The notes beneath the pieces were generated by a model. That model was not told the DNA's origin and ran no database searches. It worked only from the letters and a program-made list of their open reading frames with translations. This document shows, piece after piece, positions 24,851-33,542 of a DNA stretch of 64,000 bases. Each line of letters starts with the position of its first letter. Position 1 is the stretch's first letter. Source of the stretch: Paenibacillus cellulositrophicus (GTDB taxonomy: Bacteria; Bacillota; Bacilli; Paenibacillales; Paenibacillaceae); NCBI RefSeq assembly GCF_009363095.1, contig NZ_CP045295.1, forward strand, positions 4,204,001-4,268,000, given 5' to 3'. The position numbers were made by a program, and so were the translations under genes.

Positions 24851-26254
24851 ATGAACAAAGGACGCGTTGTCAGCATTATGGGTGCGGTTGTCGACATCGA
24901 ATTCGAAAGAGGTCAACTACCGGAAATCTACAATGCAATTAAAGTTGAGGGCACAGTCGCTGGCGGACGCCAGATTGACTTGACTCTGGAAGCTTCAAAC
25001 CATCTGGGCGATAACATGGTGCGCTGCATTGCCATGTCCTCCACTGATGGACTCGTTCGTGGTATGGAAGCAGTGGATTTGGGCGGCCCAATCACTGTTC
25101 CGGTAGGATCCGCTACCCTTGGACGCGTATTTAACGTACTGGGTAAGCCGATCGACGAAGCAGGCGAGGTGACTTCCGAGGTTTCCAGCCCGATTCACCG
25201 TGAAGCACCAAAATACGACGAACTGTCGACCCAAGCAGAAATGCTGGAGACAGGGATCAAGGTTATCGACCTTCTCGCTCCTTACCAAAAGGGTGGTAAA
25301 ATCGGTCTCTTCGGTGGTGCCGGCGTAGGTAAAACCGTTGCGATCCAGGAATTGATCAACAACATCGCTCAGGAACACGGCGGTATTTCCGTATTCGCGG
25401 GTGTAGGTGAACGTACCCGTGAAGGTAACGACCTGTACCACGAGATGAGCGATTCCGGCGTTATCAGCAAGACGGCGATGGTATTCGGACAGATGAACGA
25501 ACCGCCGGGCGCCCGTCTTCGCGTGGCACTGACAGGTCTGACGATGGCGGAATACTTCCGTGATCAAGAAGGCAAAGACGTGCTGCTGTTTATCGACAAC
25601 ATTTTCCGCTTTACCCAAGCCGGTTCCGAAGTATCCGCCCTCCTCGGACGGATGCCTTCCGCGGTAGGTTACCAGCCAACGCTGGCAACCGAGATGGGTC
25701 AGCTTCAAGAGCGGATCACTTCCACGAAAAAAGGTTCCGTTACGTCGATCCAGGCGATCTACGTGCCTGCGGATGACTATACGGACCCGGCTCCAGCTAC
25801 AACGTTCGCCCACTTGGACGCAACGACCAACCTGGAGCGTAAAATTTCCGAGATGGGTATCTATCCGGCGGTGGATCCGCTGGCATCGAGCTCCCGGATC
25901 CTGACGCCTGAAATCGTGGGCGAAGAGCATTACAACGTCGCTCAAGGCGTTAAGCGTCTCCTGGCCCGTTACAACGAGCTTCAGGATATCATCGCCATCC
26001 TCGGTATGGATGAGCTTAGCGAGGACGACAAGCTGATCGTAGGCCGTGCCCGCCGCGTACAGCGTTTCTTGTCCCAGCCATTCCACGTGGCAGAAGCGTT
26101 TAACGGCATGCCGGGTATTTATGTACCGGTTAAAGAAACGATCCGCAGTTTCAAGGAAATTCTCGAAGGCAAGCACGACGACCTTCCTGAAGCAGCCTTC
26201 CTCTTCGTTGGAACGATTGAACAAGCCGTAGAAAAAGCGAAGACGTTGGAATAG
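24851..26254 (+). CDS. atpD: ATP synthase F1 subunit beta, catalytic
   Basis: A 467-residue catalytic subunit. Walker A is GGAGVGKT (about residues 154-161), Walker B lies in VLLFIDNIFRFTQAGSEVS, and the DELSEDD motif (DELSEED in most species) is near residue 383. ATG 24851 follows TAGGAGGGAAC. Length is normal for the family. Confidence 0.97.
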   Translation: MNKGRVVSIMGAVVDIEFERGQLPEIYNAIKVEGTVAGGRQIDLTLEASNHLGDNMVRCIAMSSTDGLVRGMEAVDLGGPITVPVGSATLGRVFNVLGKPIDEAGEVTSEVSSPIHREAPKYDELSTQAEMLETGIKVIDLLAPYQKGGKIGLFGGAGVGKTVAIQELINNIAQEHGGISVFAGVGERTREGNDLYHEMSDSGVISKTAMVFGQMNEPPGARLRVALTGLTMAEYFRDQEGKDVLLFIDNIFRFTQAGSEVSALLGRMPSAVGYQPTLATEMGQLQERITSTKKGSVTSIQAIYVPADDYTDPAPATTFAHLDATTNLERKISEMGIYPAVDPLASSSRILTPEIVGEEHYNVAQGVKRLLARYNELQDIIAILGMDELSEDDKLIVGRARRVQRFLSQPFHVAEAFNGMPGIYVPVKETIRSFKEILEGKHDDLPEAAFLFVGTIEQAVEKAKTLE

Positions 26255-26307
26255 TGTCCTGCCGGGAGCTAACCGCTTCCGAAGTGAGCATTCAGGGAGG
26301 GATGTAA

Positions 26308-26712
26308 GTGAGCACCTTTTTATTGGAAATCGTCACACCGGACCACGTGGCTTATTCCGGAGAGGTGGACAGCCTGGTTGTACGCGGTGTGGAGGGTGAG
26401 CTCGGCATTTTGCCGAACCACATTCCGTTGGTCACCCCGCTGCGGGTTGCTCCGATTGCCGTGACGAGCGGCAAGAAAACCACCGAGATCGCGGTTAACG
26501 GCGGCTTTGTTGAAGTACGTAAAGACAAGGTTGTCGTTCTGGCTGAGAGCGCAGAGCTTCCTGAAGAGATCGATGTTGAACGCGCACGTGCCGCCAAAGA
26601 GCGTGCCGAGCGCCGTTTGGCAGCGGGCAAGCAGGATGAGATCGATTTCCGCCGTGCGGAAATGGCCCTGCAAAAAGCGATTAACCGGATCAATGTGGCC
26701 GGTCATAAATAA
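26308..26712 (+). CDS. atpC: ATP synthase F1 subunit epsilon
   Basis: A 134-residue subunit with the N-terminal beta-sandwich (EIVTPDHVAYSGEVDSLVVRG in part, GELGILPNHIPLVTPLRV in part) and a C-terminal helical hairpin rich in Ala, Arg and Glu that can inhibit ATP hydrolysis. GTG 26308 follows GGGAGGGATGTAA. It is the last gene of the operon. Confidence 0.95.
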   Translation: MSTFLLEIVTPDHVAYSGEVDSLVVRGVEGELGILPNHIPLVTPLRVAPIAVTSGKKTTEIAVNGGFVEVRKDKVVVLAESAELPEEIDVERARAAKERAERRLAAGKQDEIDFRRAEMALQKAINRINVAGHK

Positions 26713-26720
26713 TAGTACAG

Positions 26721-26755
26721 AGAGCCTGTCTCGTTAAAGAGACAGGCTTTTTTAT
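26721..26755 (+). terminator. Terminator of the atp operon
   Basis: AGCCTGTCTC pairs with GAGACAGGCT around a six-base loop, followed by a T-run. Confidence 0.92.
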
Positions 26756-27055
26756 TGAAACGGGAAAAACCGAAGGTATAGTTCCTATGAAACCAGGGGA
26801 TTCTTCTGTCATACAATCCCCATATTCCATATAGAATATTGGTGCTGACTAGTCCAAATGACCTATTTATTTCCGAGGAAATTAGACAGAAAGCGCTTTA
26901 CGATAAATTATTCAAAAATAAAGGAATTGGAACTGGATTCTTGAGGTCAAGGCAAGTATTATATAATAGTCCCTTGATGAGCTTGGTTGCTGGAAGGGAC
27001 ACCCAGCGTTCATCGTTATTCTTTTTTTAAATCAAGTGATGATGGAGGTAAGGGC
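26756..27055 (+). other. Intergenic region atpC-ywzB, 300 bases
   Basis: AT-rich, with no accepted gene. A -10-like TATAAT lies at 26962-26967, about 90 bases before ywzB, but its -35 region is poor. A 63-codon open frame at 26839 lacks a ribosome site and family resemblance. Confidence 0.45.
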
Positions 27056-27313
27056 ATGGATTCGGACGTATCACAGAACATATCAAGCACCATCGGAGTC
27101 AGCGGTCTGATGTCCATTGTGGTGTCTTTGTTCTGCATCGGTTTGTCGTGGTGGGCGCTCCAGAACTTGAAGCTGGACCTGTTTATCAGGCATCCGAAGG
27201 GAGCTCAAGGAAAGCTGCTGCAGCTGCTGCTCGCGGTGGTACTGGGGCATTTCGTCGCTAAGTTTCTGCTCGATTATATCGGCTGGAGCAACATGATCCG
27301 GTATATGTTTTAA
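27056..27313 (+). CDS. ywzB: DUF1146-family small membrane protein (YwzB-like)
   Basis: An 85-residue protein with two hydrophobic segments (about residues 17-35 and 54-75) joined by a basic loop (KLDLFIRHPKGAQGKL). This arrangement and the conserved WWALQNLKLD match DUF1146, which lies between the atp operon and murA in Bacillus. ATG 27056 follows GGAGGTAAG; the frame is open upstream to 26987 without similarity. The function of the family is unknown. Confidence 0.85.
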   Translation: MDSDVSQNISSTIGVSGLMSIVVSLFCIGLSWWALQNLKLDLFIRHPKGAQGKLLQLLLAVVLGHFVAKFLLDYIGWSNMIRYMF

Positions 27314-27708
27314 CCGGTCAACGTTTGGTTATATCACTGATAGGCTGCTTGTAGGACTTCAGCAACTGAACATGGTTGAAAGATGTCGAATAATAACATT
27401 TTTTTATGTCAACAATGAAAAAGAACAGTTTAGGTAAGGCTGGCGGTTCCACTTGCCGATGGTGGCAGGAAAGCCTTACACGTTTAAAAAAGATGTGGAC
27501 CTGGAGCCGAAAAAGTCTGATTTCGTAACTCATCCCGCTTAGCGTGCCCTGATGCCGGCCGGCTTGAAGCGATAGTTCCTCCGGAGCATATTCGCCAAAA
27601 AACGCTTGTATCCGTCAAAAGGTCAGTGTTATGATGGAAGTTAGGGAATTAGCAATGTAATTTCTTGAATATCCAGAAATAAAGGAAAAATTGGACGCGG
27701 AGGGAATC
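27314..27708 (+). other. Intergenic region ywzB-murA with a long structured hairpin
   Basis: No gene was found. At 27434-27479 the continuous right arm GGCAGGAAAGCCTTAC (16 bases) pairs completely with a left arm interrupted by two small bulges (GTAAGGCT, then TTCC, then TGCC). No T-run follows. The murA promoter lies at 27606-27635. Confidence 0.55.
27606..27635 (+). promoter_or_regulatory. Probable SigA promoter of murA
   Basis: TTGTAT (27606-27611) and TATGAT (27630-27635) with an 18-base spacer, about 75 bases before the murA start. Confidence 0.55.
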
Positions 27709-29067
27709 ATGATGAGCAAATTTATCGTCCGCGGTGGCAATAAACTGACCGGAAGCGTGAAAGTCAGCGGGGCAAAAAATTCTGTTCTTCCGATCATCGC
27801 TGCCTCTCTTCTTGGGGAAGAAGGAGAAAGCATCATTATCGATGCGCCTCCTCTTGACGATGTAATTACAATCAGTAAAGTATTGGAATCCATAGGTGCA
27901 GTCATTACATACGAAAACGATGTAATGAGGGTCAATGCCCAAACGATTTCCTCATGTGAGGCACCTTATGAGTGGGTGCGGAAGATGCGGGCGTCTTTTC
28001 TGGTCATGGGTCCTCTGCTTACGAGAATGGGCCATACGCGGATTTCACTGCCGGGCGGGTGTGCCATCGGTACAAGACCTATCGATCAGCATCTGAAGGG
28101 CTTTGAAGCGCTGGGTGCCGAAATCAGCCTGGGACAAGGATACATTGAAGCGAAAAGTAATGGCAGACTGCGCGGAGCCAAGATCTATCTGGACGTGGCC
28201 AGCGTAGGCGCTACTGAAAATATTATGATGGCCGCCACGCTGGCTGAAGGCGTGACGGTGATCGAAAATGCGGCGAAAGAGCCGGAAATTGTCGATTTGG
28301 CGAACTACCTGAACGGCATGGGCGCGAAAGTGCGCGGTGCCGGTACGGGTATCATCCGGATCGAAGGCGTGGAGAAGCTGCACGGTACCGAGCATACGGT
28401 CATTCCGGACCGGATCGAAGCAGGCACCTACATGGTGGCGGCCGCGATTACCGGCGGAGACGTGTACGTTGAAGGCGCGATTCCGGATCATTTGGGTCCG
28501 GTGATTGCCAAGCTTGAGGAGATGGGCGTTGAGATCGAACCAGGCGAAAACGGCGTGCGCGTAAAGGCGAACCATCCGCTCAAAGCGGTTGATATCAAGA
28601 CGCTGCCGTATCCGGGCTTCCCGACCGACATGCAGTCGCAAATGATGGCGCTGCTGCTAAAGTCGGAGGGCACGAGTGTCGTGACCGAAACGGTGTTTGA
28701 GAACCGCTTTATGCATGTGGACCAGTTCCAGCTGATGAATGCGGAGATCAAGGTTGAGGGCCGTACGGCCATCGTAACCGGCGGTGCCAAGCTGACAGGC
28801 GCCAAGGTATGCGCTACCGACCTTCGGGCCGGAGCAGCCTTGATTCTGGCGGGCCTCGTGTCGGAAGGAACGACAGAGGTCAGCGGTACGCATCATATCG
28901 ACCGGGGCTATGTTCACCTGGCTGAGAAGCTGCAAGGCCTTGGAGCCGATATTTGGCGGATTTCCGTCGATGAGCCGACCTTGACTCAGCCGGTAGCGGC
29001 TAAGAAAGAGGCGGACAGCAAAGAAGAGGAAGTCAAGCTGGTGAATGTGCAGCCGACTTGGGTGTAA
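27709..29067 (+). CDS. murA: UDP-N-acetylglucosamine 1-carboxyvinyltransferase
   Basis: A 452-residue enzyme that transfers enolpyruvate from PEP to UDP-GlcNAc, the first committed step of peptidoglycan synthesis. The catalytic, fosfomycin-reactive cysteine is in PGGCAIGTRP (residue 118, or 117 if translation begins at the second ATG, 27712). N-terminal KLTGSVKVSGAKNSVLPI and DLRAGAALILAGL are family marks. The last 25 residues form a charged, Lys/Glu-rich tail beyond the usual end. GGAGGGAATC precedes the start. Confidence 0.96.
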   Translation: MMSKFIVRGGNKLTGSVKVSGAKNSVLPIIAASLLGEEGESIIIDAPPLDDVITISKVLESIGAVITYENDVMRVNAQTISSCEAPYEWVRKMRASFLVMGPLLTRMGHTRISLPGGCAIGTRPIDQHLKGFEALGAEISLGQGYIEAKSNGRLRGAKIYLDVASVGATENIMMAATLAEGVTVIENAAKEPEIVDLANYLNGMGAKVRGAGTGIIRIEGVEKLHGTEHTVIPDRIEAGTYMVAAAITGGDVYVEGAIPDHLGPVIAKLEEMGVEIEPGENGVRVKANHPLKAVDIKTLPYPGFPTDMQSQMMALLLKSEGTSVVTETVFENRFMHVDQFQLMNAEIKVEGRTAIVTGGAKLTGAKVCATDLRAGAALILAGLVSEGTTEVSGTHHIDRGYVHLAEKLQGLGADIWRISVDEPTLTQPVAAKKEADSKEEEVKLVNVQPTWV

Positions 29068-29627
29068 GTCCTTATTTGATCTTGTGATAGGCGGAACATT
29101 TTACTGGAAACGATTCATTGTACTGTAAACAAACAAACGGCCGGAGCCACGCGGCCATCCACCATAAGCAGCTGAGAAAAGACCAGGCCCGTTGCGGCCT
29201 GGTCTTTTCTGTCGTCGACTGGTCTACGATCCACCATCTCCTTCGTTTTCATCTCCCCAATCAAAGTCTTTCTTATTATAAAGAGAGCTTTCCGAGTGAA
29301 TGAACGATCCTGCCGATGTCACTGGGCCGTTTCGGCTCTGGGCCAGTTCATACTTCTTCATATACGATGCAGGGCATCGGGTTCTGACTCAGCCTATTTG
29401 TTCTCTTAAGGAATGGAAGGTTCCTTCTGATTGGAAGGCACAATCTCTGTTTCTCTTAAAAAGGGTTCTATCACTCTCAAGCCTCTCATATGTATGAATA
29501 TCGGATGTGAACGGTGAAGACGGGAGCGGACGATAGCGCCGCGTCCCATCGATATCTGCCCGCCGCGCAGCCGGTATCCGGAAGGTCTAGTAACAAAGAC
29601 GAAGCATGGACGGAGGTTTGAGAGAAT
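29068..29627 (+). other. Intergenic region murA-spoIID, 560 bases
   Basis: It contains the murA terminator (29175-29210) and otherwise no accepted gene. Short open frames near 29118 and 29300 have no ribosome site or family resemblance. A convincing SigE promoter for spoIID was looked for and not found; CATATG near 29488 resembles only part of a SigE -10 box. Confidence 0.5.
29175..29210 (+). terminator. Terminator after murA
   Basis: A perfect 15-bp stem (AGAAAAGACCAGGCC with GGCCTGGTCTTTTCT) has a six-base loop. The T-run is in the outer stem and could work on both strands. Confidence 0.85.
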
Positions 29628-30962
29628 ATGAAGGATCCACGCACACAATTAAAAATTCCCGTCGCTCCCAGAAGCGAAGCGCTCACGCCGGATGATCCGA
29701 GAAGCACGGCCCCCCAGCCGGGCAGGCCGCAGCTGACGCTGCTGCCCGGCCAGGCTGCGCAGCCGCCAGAGGCTGCAGCGCCGGCGAGGCCGGAGCGCCA
29801 AGGCACGCTCCGGCCCGAAGCCCCGGGCGCGCCTGGCGGCGCCCGGCACACCCCAGGGCGGCGCCCATGGACGCCGCCGCCAAGCCGCGGCCCGGCCAAA
29901 GGGCCGCGGCGCCCGGGTAGCGCCCGCAAGGTGCCCCCAGCCGCCCTGTGGGGGGCGGGCGGGGTGCTCGCACTGGCGCTGCTGCTGCCCACGCTGGTGG
30001 TGGTGTCGACGCACCACCACCCTGCGCCGGTGCCCGCGCCCATTCCGGCGCCGGCACCGGCCAAGCCCGCTGCGCCGCAAACGGAGGCGCAGCTGCCGAA
30101 CGTGTCCGTCTATCTGACGAAGACGGGACAAGTGGAAGTGCTGCCGATGGAAGACTACGTCACCGGCGTGCTGGCGGCCGAGATGCCGGCGGACTTTGAG
30201 CTTGAGGCCCTCAAAGCGCAGGCGATCGCGGCCCGCACCTTTATCGTCCGCCGTCTCGTGGACGGCGACATGAGCGGCGTGCCGGACCGCAAGGCTATGG
30301 TGACCGATACGGTCAGCCACCAGGCGTATATCTCCAAGGAAGTATTGGAGAAGGAATGGAAGGCGCAGGGGAAATCCGCGGAGCTGGCCAAGCTGCAGCG
30401 GGCGGTGCAGGAAACTCGCAATACGATCATGACCTATAAAGGCAAGCCGATTACGGCATCCTTTTTCTCTACCAGCAACGGGTATACCGAAAATTCAGAA
30501 GATTATTGGAAGGAAGACATTCCGTACCTCCGCAGCGTAGCAAGCCCATGGGACAAAGAGCTGTCGCCGGGGTACAAGGAAACGGTCACGATCAGCCGGA
30601 AAGATTTTATCACCAAGCTCGGTTTGGCCGGACAGGCTATCACGGTATCGACGGGTCAGCCTTTCATTCAAGTCTTGTCTACGACGGAGGGGCACCGGAT
30701 TAAAGAGATTTCCATCGGGGGTCATGTGTTCAGCGGCCGGGAAGTGAGAGAGAAGCTGAACCTGCGGTCCAGCGAGTTTACTTGGAAGACCTCGGGGGCG
30801 GACATCCAGATCACCACGTACGGATACGGGCATGGCGTCGGGATGAGCCAGTGGGGCGCGGACGGGATGGCCAAGGAAGGGTCGACCGCCACGCAAATTC
30901 TCAAACACTACTATACGGGCATCGACTTTACGCAAGCCTCAAAACTTCTCTCTAAAGATTGA
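29628..30962 (+). CDS. spoIID: Stage II sporulation protein D with a long proline/alanine-rich N-terminus
   Basis: A 444-residue protein. SpoIID is a membrane-anchored lytic transglycosylase needed for septal peptidoglycan removal and engulfment. The SpoIID domain (about residues 160-440) has PMEDYVTGVLAAEMPADFE, AIAARTFIVRR, TSNGYTENSEDYW and the ending YGYGHGVGMSQWGADGMA. A membrane helix lies at about residues 108-127. The first 105 residues are a Pro/Ala/Gly/Arg-rich cytoplasmic segment encoded by very GC-rich DNA, far longer than in B. subtilis. ATG 29628 follows GGAGG with an 11-base spacing. Confidence 0.92.
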   Translation: MKDPRTQLKIPVAPRSEALTPDDPRSTAPQPGRPQLTLLPGQAAQPPEAAAPARPERQGTLRPEAPGAPGGARHTPGRRPWTPPPSRGPAKGPRRPGSARKVPPAALWGAGGVLALALLLPTLVVVSTHHHPAPVPAPIPAPAPAKPAAPQTEAQLPNVSVYLTKTGQVEVLPMEDYVTGVLAAEMPADFELEALKAQAIAARTFIVRRLVDGDMSGVPDRKAMVTDTVSHQAYISKEVLEKEWKAQGKSAELAKLQRAVQETRNTIMTYKGKPITASFFSTSNGYTENSEDYWKEDIPYLRSVASPWDKELSPGYKETVTISRKDFITKLGLAGQAITVSTGQPFIQVLSTTEGHRIKEISIGGHVFSGREVREKLNLRSSEFTWKTSGADIQITTYGYGHGVGMSQWGADGMAKEGSTATQILKHYYTGIDFTQASKLLSKD

Positions 30963-30983
30963 AAAAATAATATAAAGAGATAC

Positions 30984-31012
30984 GTATAAAAGATTCCGCC
31001 CCGGTAACAATG
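30984..31012 (+). promoter_or_regulatory. Candidate SigF promoter of spoIIQ
   Basis: GTATA (30984-30988) and GGTAACAATG (31003-31012) match the SigF boxes GYWTA and GGNRANAHTR exactly. The 14-base spacer is one or two bases short, and the start site would fall at the ribosome site of spoIIQ, leaving almost no leader. B. subtilis spoIIQ is SigF-dependent. Confidence 0.45.
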
Positions 31013-31031
31013 TTACTGAGGTGATAAACAT

Positions 31032-31787
31032 ATGAATGAACAAAACAAAAGTAGTCAAAACCACGGCGAAGCTCCTAAAAAAGTGCAAGGAGAGCCTGTA
31101 AATCAGCCTTCTTCGTGGAAAAAGCTGTTGTCCAAACGGTGGGTATACCCGGCAGCTTACGTGGCCGCAGCAGCAATTATACTAACCTTAGTGTGGGTCT
31201 ACCAGGATACCAGCCAGAAGAACCTTACCCAAGACCCCGCTAAAGTAACGGAGCAATCTACTACCGCTTCGGATGCTGCAGCAAGCAAGGACACTGCCAC
31301 AGACGCCAAGGACAATGCCGTTGAAGTAACCGCCAATGCCGAAGGTATGGTTTGGCCGGTGGCGAATGCCAAAGACGTAAAAGTCGTGAAGCCGTTCTAT
31401 GATGAAAATGGTACCGAAGAAAATCATCAAGCCGCGATGGTTCAGTACGATGACACGTTCACGCCGAACGTCGGTGTCGACCTGGCCCGCGCAGATGACC
31501 AAGCGTTTGACGTCAAAGCCGCTCTCGGCGGAAAAGTCACTCGCGTCGATTTGAACCCGCCGCTGACGGGAACCGTGATCGAGATTACCCATGACAACAA
31601 TCTCAAGACGGTTTACCAAAGCCTCTCGGACGCCAAAGTTAAACTGGGCGACACCGTGAAGCAGGGCGATACGATCGGCACCGCCGGACGCAGCGAAATC
31701 GAGAAGGAACTGGGCAACCACGTACACTTCGAAGTGTACGACAAGGGAACACCGGTCAATCCGGAAACCGTTCTTCCGAAGCAATAA
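31032..31787 (+). CDS. spoIIQ: Stage II sporulation protein Q (degenerate LytM/M23 domain)
   Basis: A 251-residue type II membrane protein: cytoplasmic 37 residues, membrane helix at about 41-58, Ala/Thr/Asp-rich linker, then a LytM/M23 domain (about 130-248). SpoIIQ binds SpoIIIAH across the intermembrane space during engulfment. In active M23 peptidases the zinc site is HxxxD plus HxH; here the first histidine is Asn146 (NVGVD) while HVHFEV (His230, His232) is kept, so peptidase activity is probably lost, as in B. subtilis SpoIIQ. ATG 31032 follows GAGGTGATAAAC. Confidence 0.88.
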   Translation: MNEQNKSSQNHGEAPKKVQGEPVNQPSSWKKLLSKRWVYPAAYVAAAAIILTLVWVYQDTSQKNLTQDPAKVTEQSTTASDAAASKDTATDAKDNAVEVTANAEGMVWPVANAKDVKVVKPFYDENGTEENHQAAMVQYDDTFTPNVGVDLARADDQAFDVKAALGGKVTRVDLNPPLTGTVIEITHDNNLKTVYQSLSDAKVKLGDTVKQGDTIGTAGRSEIEKELGNHVHFEVYDKGTPVNPETVLPKQ

Positions 31788-31813
31788 CCGAAAGCGTGAA
31801 GAAAAAATAAGCC

Positions 31814-31842
31814 TAAAGGCAGGGACAATCCCTGCCTTTTTG
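31814..31842 (+). terminator. Terminator after spoIIQ
   Basis: AAAGGCAGGGA pairs with TCCCTGCCTTT around a three-base loop and continues into T. Confidence 0.92.
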
Positions 31843-31962
31843 TGTGCAAACCCTTGTGAATGGCGGGAAAGGGCTCTTGGCAGCCCCCTCGATTTGCGGG
31901 GTTATTTTGCGCTGCCCGTAAAATAAATGGGCCTTGCGGAGCTTGTCAGGCTTGGAAAGCGC

Positions 31963-31990
31963 GAATATATAGGCACGCCCCTCATATAAT
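31963..31990 (+). promoter_or_regulatory. SigE-type promoter of spoIIID
   Basis: GAATATA (31963-31969, six of seven positions of KMATATT) and CATATAAT (31983-31990, close to CATACAHT) are 13 bases apart, slightly short of the usual 14-15. SpoIIID is a SigE-dependent mother-cell regulator in Bacillus, which agrees. Confidence 0.6.
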
Positions 31991-32023
31991 GTACCAAACT
32001 ATCCACAGTAGGGAGGCGGGAGC

Positions 32024-32311
32024 GTGCACGATTACATCAAAGAACGGACCATTAAAATTGGTCGTTGTATCGTGGAAACGAGACACACGGTCCGAACCAT
32101 TGCCAAGGAATTTGGCGTATCGAAGAGCACAGTGCATAAGGATTTGACCGAACGTTTGCCGGAAATCAATCCCGATCTGGCTGATCAGGTTAAGCACATT
32201 CTTGAATACCACAAATCGATCCGTCATCTCCGGGGAGGCGAAGCGACCAAGATTAAGTATAAAAAGACCAGCGGGAAAAAACGGGAAGCCGTCGCTTCCG
32301 CCAAAGCCTGA
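32024..32311 (+). CDS. spoIIID: Sporulation transcriptional regulator SpoIIID
   Basis: A 95-residue DNA-binding protein that adjusts SigE-directed transcription and is needed for sigK expression in the mother cell. The helix-turn-helix is TVRTIAKEFGVSKSTVHKDL (about residues 23-42), followed by the conserved ERLPEINPDLADQVKHILE. The basic tail (KYKKTSGKKRE) resembles that of B. subtilis. GTG 32024 follows GGGAGGCGGGAGC. mbl follows, as in Bacillus. Confidence 0.96.
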   Translation: MHDYIKERTIKIGRCIVETRHTVRTIAKEFGVSKSTVHKDLTERLPEINPDLADQVKHILEYHKSIRHLRGGEATKIKYKKTSGKKREAVASAKA

Positions 32312-32369
32312 CCATCTGGGCTTCCGGGCCCGGTTCATATGATCTTGCGGCAGGGCACACCTGTGCCCA

Positions 32370-32399
32370 TTGTATCCCTCCCCTGAAGTATGATATGTT
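32370..32399 (+). promoter_or_regulatory. Possible promoter of mbl
   Basis: TTGTAT (32370-32375) and TATGTT (32394-32399) are separated by 18 bases. A short GGGCACA/TGTGCCC hairpin lies just before it. Confidence 0.35.
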
Positions 32400-32540
32400 A
32401 AAAGATGGTATAAGGTCGACAAATGTGATCCCTTTTTCCCAAAAATACATAACTTCCTGCCACATCCTGTCGAAATGGGACTTCGATAAGCGGTAACAGG
32501 GACTCTTTTACCATAAAATAATACTTTGGGGGCTCTTTTC

Positions 32541-33542
32541 ATGATGTTTAGCAAGGATATTGGAATTGATCTTGGCACAGCCAACGTGCTGATTCATGTC
32601 AAAGGGAGGGGGGTTGTACTCAACGAGCCTTCCGTCGTGACGATCGAAAGCGACACCAAAAGAGTCCTTGCCGTCGGGGAAGAAGCCCGGAGAATGGTTG
32701 GCCGCACGCCTGGGAATATTGTGGCGATTCGTCCGCTGCGCGACGGGGTCATTGCCGATTTTGCGATTACGGAAGCGATGCTGAAGTACTTCATCAGCAG
32801 TGTGGGAGGACGCAGCTGGAGCAGCCGGCCGCGGATTCTGATCTGCGCGCCTACGAATATTACCTCTGTTGAACAGAAGGCCATCCGGGAAGCCGCCGAG
32901 CGAAGCGGAGCCAAGGATGTGTTCCTGGAAGAAGAACCGAAAGCCGCAGCCATTGGCGCGGGTATGGATATTTATCAGCCAAGCGGCAATATGGTCGTCG
33001 ATATCGGCGGCGGAACGACGGATGTAGCCGTCCTGTCTATGGGCGACGTCGTTACCGCCTCTTCTATTAAAATGGCGGGGGACAAGTTCGACGAAGCCAT
33101 CGTGAAATATATTAAAAATAAGTACAAGCTCCTCATCGGTGAACGCACCTCGGAGGATATCAAGATCAAGGTAGGCACCGTCCGTCCGGGCGGACGCCAG
33201 GATGAGATCGATATCCGCGGGCGCGATATGGTCAGCGGGCTGCCGCTTACCGTGACGGTCTCTTCGAACGAAGTTCAGGAAGCGCTGTGGGAACCGGTCT
33301 CGATGATCGTGGCCGCTGCCAAGTCGGTGCTGGAACGGACGCCTCCCGAGCTGTCCGCCGACATTATCGACCGCGGCGTCATTCTCACCGGCGGTGGCGC
33401 TTTGCTTGACGGATTGGACGAGCTGCTCGCCGAAGAGCTGCACGTGCCGGTATTAATCGCAGAAGACCCGATGCACTGTGTCGTGAAAGGCACGGGACTC
33501 ATGCTCGATCACTTGGACAAGGTGTCCAAGAAAGCATTCTAA
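32541..33542 (+). CDS. mbl: MreB-like rod-shape protein Mbl
   Basis: A 333-residue actin homologue that forms membrane-associated filaments guiding the elongation machinery. Nucleotide-binding elements are DIGIDLGTANVLIHVKG, VVDIGGGTTDVAVLS and GVILTGGGALLDGL. The location directly after spoIIID is that of mbl in B. subtilis, and VLIHVKGRGVVLNEPS fits Mbl. ATG 32541 or 32544 is the start, behind TTTGGGGGC; the second gives the exact B. subtilis beginning (MF.KDIGIDLG). Confidence 0.92.
   Translation: MMFSKDIGIDLGTANVLIHVKGRGVVLNEPSVVTIESDTKRVLAVGEEARRMVGRTPGNIVAIRPLRDGVIADFAITEAMLKYFISSVGGRSWSSRPRILICAPTNITSVEQKAIREAAERSGAKDVFLEEEPKAAAIGAGMDIYQPSGNMVVDIGGGTTDVAVLSMGDVVTASSIKMAGDKFDEAIVKYIKNKYKLLIGERTSEDIKIKVGTVRPGGRQDEIDIRGRDMVSGLPLTVTVSSNEVQEALWEPVSMIVAAAKSVLERTPPELSADIIDRGVILTGGGALLDGLDELLAEELHVPVLIAEDPMHCVVKGTGLMLDHLDKVSKKAF

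Noticed and set aside
24995..26224. 409-codon minus-strand open frame opposite atpD
   Set aside because: Antisense shadow of a highly conserved gene.
26839..27030. 63-codon plus-strand frame upstream of ywzB
   Set aside because: No ribosome site, atypical composition, and it overlaps the probable ywzB promoter.
29300..29497. Short plus-strand frame between murA and spoIID
   Set aside because: No family resemblance or ribosome site; composition is non-coding.
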